This document shows, in pieces, positions 57,822 through 64,000 of a DNA stretch of 64,000 nucleotides (the stretch's first letter is position 1; every line of letters starts with the position of its first letter). The DNA is from Acidobacterium sp. GTDB taxonomy: Bacteria; Acidobacteriota; Terriglobia; Terriglobales; Acidobacteriaceae. Location: positions 118,687-182,686 of the forward strand of contig PMUI01000070.1 of assembly GCA_003166955.1 (NCBI GenBank). Reading direction: 5' to 3'. The notes beneath the pieces are model-generated. The model did not search any database. It saw only the letters and a list, made by a program, of their open reading frames with translations, and was not told the DNA's origin. The position numbers were made by a program, and so were the translations under genes.

Positions 57822-60800
57822 TCACTGATTCATCGTGTATTCCATGGTGAGTTGCGCCGACCCGGGATTCGTCGTGCATCCCACGCCAGCCGTCTGCACG
57901 CCCATCGACAAGTTGTGGCCGGCAGTGAGCGAGACCCCGGTCACTGCGTTGCGATAGCTATAGGTCGCGGCGGCCAGAGTCACCGTCTTCAGCCACGTCG
58001 CCGCGGTGCTGTCGTAAATTCCGATCACCGGCCATGTGCTGCATCCGGCCGGCGCCGTGCCCACCGCGATATCGAGCCGCGTCATACTGATCGCGGCGCT
58101 CGGCGACCAGATCGAGCCCAAAGAGCTGTTCGCCGATGTGCCGAACGTCCCGCCAAAGTAGCCGAACCAGGTCGCGTGCCAGGACTGCGAGCAATTCGCG
58201 TTTCCGTTCGCCCCGACACCCGTCGAGTAGTAGCCCGCCGGGCACTGCGTTGGGGCAGCCGCCAGAGCCGTTGCCGTCGCCGCATTCCCCGCAATCTGCT
58301 CCGTGCTGTACCAGTTCGAATCCGGCCCGCACGCCACCGTCAGGCCTCCCGCCGCCGCGATCGTGTAGCTTGTCGACTTCGACCCCGGCACGCTGATCGT
58401 TTCGCTGCTGGTGGTCGCCAGTTGCACCGCATTGCTCGTCGTGTCGGTCTTCACAATCGTGAATTCCATGCCGGTTGGCGTCAGGCCATCCGGCATTGCG
58501 GTATAGCAGCTCGGCAGTGTGAGCGTGAACGCCCCGCTCGATGCGTTGGCAAGAACGATGTGGTTGGCCTTCGTCAGCGTGGCGGACGACGTCGCGAACA
58601 CCGCGCTTGTCTGCAGCCCGGTATGTCGCACCGTGCCATCCGCCATCACCGCGAAGTTCGATGGCTGCCCGCTGAACCCGCTGTAAAACGAGTCTCCCTG
58701 GCCGCCCGAAAAGTTCTCGACTTCCACACCGCCTTCATTCCCCTGCGTGCTCAGCGGAGTCACGAATACCTTCGGCGTCACTCCCGCCTGGCCCGTTCCA
58801 TAGTTCGTGTTCGACGAGTTATTCCCCGCCATATCGAAAGCTGTCTGCCGGGCCGCAACGCGCTGCTGCACATACTGACCGCACCCCGCCAGATTGCTGA
58901 CCGACGAATAGGACGGCGCCGAGCCATTCGCTCCCATGTAGCTGATCCAGACGCCTGTTGTACCGGCCGGAGATCCGGCAATCCCCGCCGTGGCGCTCAT
59001 ATTCATGCAGTCCACATTCGAAATCACCAGATTCGAGTTGACCGCCGCCTCAACCTCGGCGAACGTCGCGTTCGGGAAGCTGGTCGTGTCCGGCCACTGA
59101 ACATGGCCGCCGTTGATCTGAACCCCGTTCGTCTTCAGGTCAAAGGCCGCGATCGCCGGTGAGTCCATGTAGGTGTTCGAGTACATGTTCCCGCCCGATC
59201 CCGCATCCACTACCTCATAGTTGGTTGCCCAGGATGCATCCGCCGCGCCGGAATTCGTCTCCGTCGAGTTATTACACGGAGCCGTCGTGCACGTATATGG
59301 ATAGCCAAAGCCATGGATCAGTTCGAACGTTGTTCCGCCGCCGGCGTTATAGACCGCGGCCTGCAGCGCGTTCCGGACCAGCAGATTTTCCACGAAGCTG
59401 TCCAGCACCGTAGTCTGCAGATTCAGGCCATAATTCGGCCGACTGGCCGGCGCGAAACTTGCCGACGAATAACTCACAGTAACATCGCGCATCTCGAAGT
59501 TAGCCTGATGCGTGCCGCTCGACTCCCCAAGATAGAATGCATCCTGCGTCGTGTCATTCACAGTAACACCATCGACATAGAGCCCGCGAAACCACTGGAA
59601 GTTAAACGCATGATTGACATTCTTGTTGGCCATCACCATCAGATCCCGGAAGGTGCAGCTCTGCGCCTGGCTTCCGGTTGTGTTCTGCAAACCAAAGAGG
59701 TCCCCGCCCAGCCCGGACGGCACACTAATCACGGTGGAAGCATTCGCGCTGTCCGCCGTCACCGTCGGAGCCGCGCTACCAATCAGGCTCACGCACGTGC
59801 CGTTGGTGGGTTCCGACAGAGTCGCTGTCACCGGGAAGTTGCCCGGCCCCAGTCGTACCGTCTGATTCTGCCCCGTCGCATTCGCCTGGCCCAACGCCGC
59901 ATTCCATGCAGCGTTCAACGTATAGTAGGTCGTGCCATCGACGGTGAACTCGCCGTTGATCGTGGCGCCCGTCACCCCTCCCTGGGCCCGAATGAACCCT
60001 GGCAACGAAAAGTTGCCGGACGTATCGACCTTCGACGTCTTCCCGTTGCACGTTATAGAAAATCCGCCGCTCGCGGTGCCTGCCAGTGTCTCCGTGCAAT
60101 ATGGATTGAACCCGCTCCCTCCTGTCGCACCGGCTGTGAGCGACCACGTGGTTGTTGGAATGCTGTATTGCAACGTGTCTTCGGCATTCCCGCTGTTATT
60201 CCCGTTCTCCGCCACCAGCATGTTGTACGGCGGTGTCCATTTCGAGCAGACATTGACGCCGTTCACATAGTCGGTGCAGCCCACCACCAGTGCGCCCGTC
60301 AGACCTCCGACGCTGTAGGGTGGCATCTTCAGCCACAGTCCATTTCGCCAGGAGCCGCTCAGTGTGTAGCCATAGGGTGTCTCCATTAACCCCTGGCCGA
60401 CCACCCACGGCGTTGGATTCGCCGGATAATTCTCATACAGCGCTGGCTGATTAGTATTCATCAGCCACCAGCCGTAGTCGTTGCTCCCAAAGGGTCCGCC
60501 GAAATAGTGATTCCTTCCCGACATATGCCCCTGGTACGCAAACGTCTGCGAGTTCATCTCCGTGAATTGCTGAGCGTAGTAATGTGGAACTTCAACCGTG
60601 TTTCCAGCCTGGAAGTAGGAAGTACCGTTCGGCATCGGCGCGTCAGTGGCCAGGGAACTTCCATCCACAGCTCCGGTTACGGGATTCCACACGTCGAAGA
60701 TATGCGTCATCGGATAAACGGTGTAAGGATTCGTGGGAGTTACTGTCACCGCAATCGATGTAAGGCCCGATCCGCCATTTTGGACCGCGCATCCGGTCAA

Positions 60801-62981
60801 CGATCCGCCCGCGCCGGTGGTCGTGATGTACAGTACCGGCGGCGTAGCGCCGTTGTTCACGGTATAAGTCAACTGTGGCGGTTGGGTAAGGTACCCGGTA
60901 CCGGTCCAACCGTTGTAGCCTGAGCCGCCACTGGCGGTGCAGGAAATGATACTGCCGCCGGCTACCGTCGCGCTGACGGCCCCGCCGTTGCCCATCGAGC
61001 TATACCCGCGGGAAGAGTATCCGCTAAATCCAGCACGATTGCCCTGATAGATCGTCGCAGTATTTCCGCTGTTGTTATACATAACCGGATAAGTCGGACG
61101 GACCATGTTAGATGGCGCCATCCCTCCGAATCCGGCAAGGCCGCTGCTGCCCCCATAGGGCGCTCCGGGACCAACCCAGTCCGCCTGCATCGTGAATCCC
61201 ATCCCGGCCATGCCGCCCTGTGACCACCAGGAACCCGACGCATATTTGCGGCGCACCACGGAGAACGTGATCGAATTAGCCGTTGCGGCAGTGACAGGTT
61301 CGCATTCCCAGTGTGTACCGGAGTTATCAAAAAGGCAGATCGGCGTCGAAGTGTTGGGAACCCCGTAAGTAGCGGCGACAGTTACTGTAACATTCTGCTC
61401 GGGAAAGACATTTGTGTTTCCCGGATCGGTGATGTCCTGGGTAATCGTGCCCCAGGCGCTCGAATCTCCATAAGCGCTGTCCCAGTCGGCGCCTGACGAT
61501 GCGGTCACAACATTGCTATTGATGTTGGTGACGTAACCGGTCGAGTCGGCGTGCGTCTGATCGGTCATCGCGAGATCTGCCCCCACGCTGCCTTGTGCTC
61601 CCTGTGTCTGGGTCGTCGCATAAACCCAGCACGGCGTCACGCCGCACACCTGGGAATTGGCTGGTGTCGTGGATACTGCGTTAATCGTTCCCTGGAAAGT
61701 ATCCGCTGCTTCGCCCTCGAAGCTCCGGCCTTCGTTCCCTTCGTTGTCCCCGGAATTAATCCCGCCGCGTGTCTGGTTCCAGAAGAACGGAAGGATTGAG
61801 TCGCCGTTCGACTGATTCTGGAGTACCGCGGATAAGCCGTTGGTGGACGCCGGAGAGTACTGATTGAGGATAATGGACAAGCCGGTGTTATTCGTTTGCT
61901 CGAGATTAAACGAGTGCGAACCTGCGAACAGGTTCTTGATTACCGCTAGCCCGGGAGCTGTATAGTTACCCAGATAGCCGCCGGGAGATAAAGTCGAGTT
62001 CAGAACATAAGTAGGACCGATCTGATGGCGATTATCTCCAAGGTTGCCGGGAGTAACAAGCGTCTGCGCAGGTCCGAAGCGAAGATCGGTAATCGTCGCC
62101 CCCTGGGGCGCAGTATAAGGCGGACCAAGGTTCTCTATCGTAGCCTGCGCTCTAAGGCTACCGCCCCACGGCTGTCCTTCCGTTTGCGCATAAGTAGCCG
62201 GTGCCAGTATCTGGCAGGCATACGGGAGCGACGCGCACTCCGTGATCGACATCGCAATCCCGTTGTTGCTGGCCGGGCCCGACTGCCACTGCTCTGCGTA
62301 AAGCTGCCCCTCAATCTGCTTCGCATTCAGCGGCCCCGTCAGCGTGCCTCCGGACAAAGGAAGCTGCGCCGCGGCCAGTTGGTCCGCGTAGTGTTTTGTG
62401 GCGGCCTGATTCGCCGCAGCAGGATCGCCATTCAGGTTCAGCGGTCCGGTCATGGTCCCCCCTGCCAGCGCCAGCCACGAACCGCTCAGGGATGAAATTG
62501 CGCTGTCCACATACGACTTCGAGACCGCTTGCACCGCCACCGTCGACGGTTGCAGCTGCGCCCGCACCGAAGCGATCGACGCACTGGCCGATGTCGGGAC
62601 TACCCAGTATTCCTGGTTCACGGTTCCATCGCTCAGGTGATAGACCGCCGTGTAGTAGCTCCCTGTCGGCAACGCAGCCGCGTTGGGCGTCAGGTTCAGG
62701 CTCACAAATCCATCCGCGCCAATCGTCGTGCTCATGTTGCCGGCGGCCACCGCCTGGTTTTGCGGCGTTGTAAATGCTGACCAGCTCACCAAAAGCGTTC
62801 CGCTGGCGGCCGTCCCATCGGCGCGATACACCGTGCCCTGCACGGTCGTCGTTGTCATCTGCGCGGTAGCTTGCGGCGGAAGCAACGCCACCGCGATCGC
62901 CACGAGTCCGAGCGCCACCCGCCGCATGGGCGTCAGGGCGCGCATCCACTCTTTGCAGTCTCTGTTCCGCATATTCCTCAT
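57822..62981 (-). CDS. giant tailspike/tail-fibre-like protein with signal peptide
   Basis: The ~1719-aa protein begins with a predicted Sec signal peptide (MRRVALGLVAIAVALLPPQ ATA). A beta-sandwich domain (GTVYRADGTAASGTLLVSW) is followed by tail-fibre repeats LAGGTMTGPLNLNGDPAAAN and LPLSGGTLTGPLNAKQI. The middle is long and beta-rich, and a probable right-handed beta-helix lies around FPVTATLSEPTNGTCVSLIG and FEMRDVTVSYSS. The C-terminus resembles a carbohydrate-binding or trimerisation domain (LTAGHNLSMGVQTAGVG). The start is uncertain: TTG 62996 has the stronger ribosome binding site GGAGGAGG, ATG 62981 follows in frame. It lies upstream of terminase, where virion fibre genes are rarely found. 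Confidence 0.75.
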   Translation of the reverse strand: MRNMRNRDCKEWMRALTPMRRVALGLVAIAVALLPPQATAQMTTTTVQGTVYRADGTAASGTLLVSWSAFTTPQNQAVAAGNMSTTIGADGFVSLNLTPNAAALPTGSYYTAVYHLSDGTVNQEYWVVPTSASASIASVRAQLQPSTVAVQAVSKSYVDSAISSLSGSWLALAGGTMTGPLNLNGDPAAANQAATKHYADQLAAAQLPLSGGTLTGPLNAKQIEGQLYAEQWQSGPASNNGIAMSITECASLPYACQILAPATYAQTEGQPWGGSLRAQATIENLGPPYTAPQGATITDLRFGPAQTLVTPGNLGDNRHQIGPTYVLNSTLSPGGYLGNYTAPGLAVIKNLFAGSHSFNLEQTNNTGLSIILNQYSPASTNGLSAVLQNQSNGDSILPFFWNQTRGGINSGDNEGNEGRSFEGEAADTFQGTINAVSTTPANSQVCGVTPCWVYATTQTQGAQGSVGADLAMTDQTHADSTGYVTNINSNVVTASSGADWDSAYGDSSAWGTITQDITDPGNTNVFPEQNVTVTVAATYGVPNTSTPICLFDNSGTHWECEPVTAATANSITFSVVRRKYASGSWWSQGGMAGMGFTMQADWVGPGAPYGGSSGLAGFGGMAPSNMVRPTYPVMYNNSGNTATIYQGNRAGFSGYSSRGYSSMGNGGAVSATVAGGSIISCTASGGSGYNGWTGTGYLTQPPQLTYTVNNGATPPVLYITTTGAGGSLTGCAVQNGGSGLTSIAVTVTPTNPYTVYPMTHIFDVWNPVTGAVDGSSLATDAPMPNGTSYFQAGNTVEVPHYYAQQFTEMNSQTFAYQGHMSGRNHYFGGPFGSNDYGWWLMNTNQPALYENYPANPTPWVVGQGLMETPYGYTLSGSWRNGLWLKMPPYSVGGLTGALVVGCTDYVNGVNVCSKWTPPYNMLVAENGNNSGNAEDTLQYSIPTTTWSLTAGATGGSGFNPYCTETLAGTASGGFSITCNGKTSKVDTSGNFSLPGFIRAQGGVTGATINGEFTVDGTTYYTLNAAWNAALGQANATGQNQTVRLGPGNFPVTATLSEPTNGTCVSLIGSAAPTVTADSANASTVISVPSGLGGDLFGLQNTTGSQAQSCTFRDLMVMANKNVNHAFNFQWFRGLYVDGVTVNDTTQDAFYLGESSGTHQANFEMRDVTVSYSSASFAPASRPNYGLNLQTTVLDSFVENLLVRNALQAAVYNAGGGTTFELIHGFGYPYTCTTAPCNNSTETNSGAADASWATNYEVVDAGSGGNMYSNTYMDSPAIAAFDLKTNGVQINGGHVQWPDTTSFPNATFAEVEAAVNSNLVISNVDCMNMSATAGIAGSPAGTTGVWISYMGANGSAPSYSSVSNLAGCGQYVQQRVAARQTAFDMAGNNSSNTNYGTGQAGVTPKVFVTPLSTQGNEGGVEVENFSGGQGDSFYSGFSGQPSNFAVMADGTVRHTGLQTSAVFATSSATLTKANHIVLANASSGAFTLTLPSCYTAMPDGLTPTGMEFTIVKTDTTSNAVQLATTSSETISVPGSKSTSYTIAAAGGLTVACGPDSNWYSTEQIAGNAATATALAAAPTQCPAGYYSTGVGANGNANCSQSWHATWFGYFGGTFGTSANSSLGSIWSPSAAISMTRLDIAVGTAPAGCSTWPVIGIYDSTAATWLKTVTLAAATYSYRNAVTGVSLTAGHNLSMGVQTAGVGCTTNPGSAQLTMEYTMNQ

Positions 62982-63046
62982 TTCTGGAACCGGCAAAATG
63001 CCTCCTCCGTTCGGGTCTCTTTCATAGGGTGACCCGCGGGACCAAT

Positions 63047-63074
63047 AAAAAAGGGACACCGTTGGGTGCCCCTT
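63047..63074 (-). terminator. terminator between the regulator genes and the tailspike gene
   Basis: AAGGGACACC (63051-63060) pairs with GGTGCCCCTT (63065-63074), one mismatch, GTTG loop. On the minus strand it is followed by TTTTTTATTGG. The regulator's stop lies ~90 bases upstream and the tailspike start ~50 bases downstream. The plus-strand side is also T-rich (CTTCTTTCTTTCTTT). Confidence 0.75.
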
Positions 63075-63165
63075 CTTTCTTTCTTTACTCTATAAATTCA
63101 GAATACCAGTTCCAAAGAATAAACCTGCCAAATTTCTTTCGTATTCCTGGTTTGCAAGCCCTTTG

Positions 63166-63672
63166 TTATGTTGTCTCATTACTTTCGATTTTTGCCTCTC
63201 CTCTTGACAAATTTTCCACATTTGGCTCCAGAAGGCCAGATCTCAAAAAAAGGTCGGTCAGACGGTTCATCGCCTCCCCGTAAATTCGCGCGATGGATCG
63301 CTCGCTTTGCCCCGTCAGAGTAACTGCCTCCACGATGGTGTAATCCTCCACCGCGACATGCGTCACGATCTTGCGCGAGGTTCTGTCGAGCTGGTTGATG
63401 CACTTCTCCACGTCGAGGACAAAGATCAGTCCCTCTTCGAAGCTTCGCAGACGATAACTCGACACGTGTCCGCGAAGCATCATCTTCCCCAGGGCCGACG
63501 GTGCCCGCCCCATCTCCATCGACATCTGCGCATAACGGCGCAGCAACGCCACCGTATGCTTCCGGTAAAATGCAAAGCCGACGATCGGCTTCGGCCGCGC
63601 CCGGGGCAGTTCCTCTGCGGCGACCGCCGTTGCTGTGGCGACGATGCAGGGCATCGCAAGCGCTGTGCTCAT
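63166..63672 (-). CDS. sigma-region-4/HTH-like phage-type transcription regulator
   Basis: A 168-aa protein. The second half resembles a sigma-70 region 4 or ArpU-type late-gene activator: a helical lead-in FVLDVEKCINQLDRTSRKIV, then the HTH-like AVTLTGQSERSIARIYGEAM followed by NRLTDLFLRSGLL. The N-terminal half includes a hydrophobic stretch and YRKHTVALLRRYAQMSMEMG. ATG 63672 has an excellent ribosome binding site (GGAGG, spacing 6) and overlaps the stop of the upstream zinc-ribbon gene (ATGA, 63669-63672). It probably controls the structural operon that follows; sigma factor versus activator cannot be decided from sequence. Confidence 0.65.
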   Translation of the reverse strand: MSTALAMPCIVATATAVAAEELPRARPKPIVGFAFYRKHTVALLRRYAQMSMEMGRAPSALGKMMLRGHVSSYRLRSFEEGLIFVLDVEKCINQLDRTSRKIVTHVAVEDYTIVEAVTLTGQSERSIARIYGEAMNRLTDLFLRSGLLEPNVENLSRGEAKIESNETT

Positions 63673-63863
63673 GCGGCACCTCCGGTCGTCGCAACGAAAT
63701 GTCTGGACCCCCCGCGGCGTCCTGGCCGGCGCGTTGGTCTTACTGGCGGAAGAGACCGCAATTTTCGAACGCAGCCCGCACAATAGACTTCCGGGCACCC
63801 CTGAGCGCGGAGCCACAGAACGCCGCACCCCTCACACACCTTCAGAAAAACTCGCAGGTACAT
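63669..63863 (-). CDS. small zinc-ribbon protein
   Basis: A 64-aa protein with two Cys pairs (VCEGCGVLWL and VYCAGCVRKL) forming a probable zinc ribbon, followed by a basic Arg/Pro-rich tail (RPTRRPGRRGG) that could bind nucleic acid. ATG 63863 has GGAG 8 bases upstream. Its stop overlaps the regulator start by 4 bp, so both are made together. Function unknown; a role as a transcription or antitermination accessory is an inference from size, charge and place. Confidence 0.65.
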   Translation of the reverse strand: MYLRVFLKVCEGCGVLWLRAQGCPEVYCAGCVRKLRSLPPVRPTRRPGRRGGSRHFVATTGGAA

Positions 63864-64000
63864 CAGTCATTCTCCAGAGTTCAGCCGGCCGCGAATTCCG
63901 ATGTTTTCCCGGGTTCGCGGAGTTGGGGGAGCAAAGGCGCGGACCGTTGCCCACATGCGGGTAACGTCTGCCTTCCGTTACTAGAACCAGTCTCATAAAT

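Noticed and set aside
57732..59162. Plus-strand ORF of 476 codons in the tailspike region
   Set aside because: Antisense to the terminase start and tailspike gene, Arg-rich, no domain.

Overview
The window reads as chromosomal DNA of an Acidobacteriota bacterium, most likely of the Acidobacteriaceae/Terriglobia type. This is inferred from the high GC content, a ~1220-aa Oar-like TonB-dependent receptor with an N-terminal carboxypeptidase-regulatory-like domain, a giant Asp-box/choice-of-anchor-D surface protein ending in a glycine tract plus short Ig-like tail, and the mix of housekeeping genes. No rRNA, tRNA, IS element or CRISPR array was recognised.

Layout. (1) 1-13728 (+): a plant-polymer sugar locus. 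It holds a truncated nucleoside hydrolase, an SDR dehydrogenase, a ROK-family repressor, a TonB receptor behind a clear promoter and a LacI-type palindrome, a GH67 alpha-glucuronidase, a ManD-type mannonate dehydratase, and a GH3 beta-xylosidase with an internal PA14 domain. Together these fit glucuronoxylan uptake, removal of glucuronic acid side chains, xylose release and glucuronate catabolism. The GH3 gene carries a frameshift. (2) 13755-18980: exopolysaccharide export and synthesis (Wzz-like and Wza-like genes on -, a sugar transferase on +). (3) 19251-23843: the giant surface protein. (4) 24192-30497: rpoD (-) and dnaG (+), divergent across an ~840-bp region ending in a 15-bp tandem repeat, then a TPR lipoprotein-like/periplasmic protein. 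(5) 30631-36204 (-): an HD-GYP phosphodiesterase gene translationally coupled to an oligopeptide-type ABC transporter (two permeases, binding protein, one frameshifted ATPase). (6) 36580-45619: housekeeping genes: accD, a zinc-ribbon membrane protein, hemB, a small conserved protein, then a lipoate/2-oxoacid dehydrogenase operon (lpd, orphan hicB-like, lipB, E2), and purE-purK.

(7) 45664-63863 (-): a compact phage-derived structural operon in one orientation. In transcription order: small zinc-ribbon protein, sigma/HTH-like regulator, signal-peptide-bearing tailspike-like protein, large terminase, HipA-like kinase, DUF3037 protein, portal (frameshifted), prohead protease, scaffold-like protein, major capsid protein, connector, small tail-region genes, large tail/baseplate-like protein and a small membrane protein. 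No tape-measure, integrase or lysin gene is visible. Hairpin terminators or large hairpins sit at several gene junctions inside the operon. This element, with its kinase/DUF3037 cargo pair between terminase and portal and its internal terminators, is the most interesting part of the window.

Three otherwise intact genes (GH3, ABC ATPase, portal) each carry a single frameshift in a short repeat or homopolymer. They may be real mutations, programmed events or sequence errors, and raw reads would decide.
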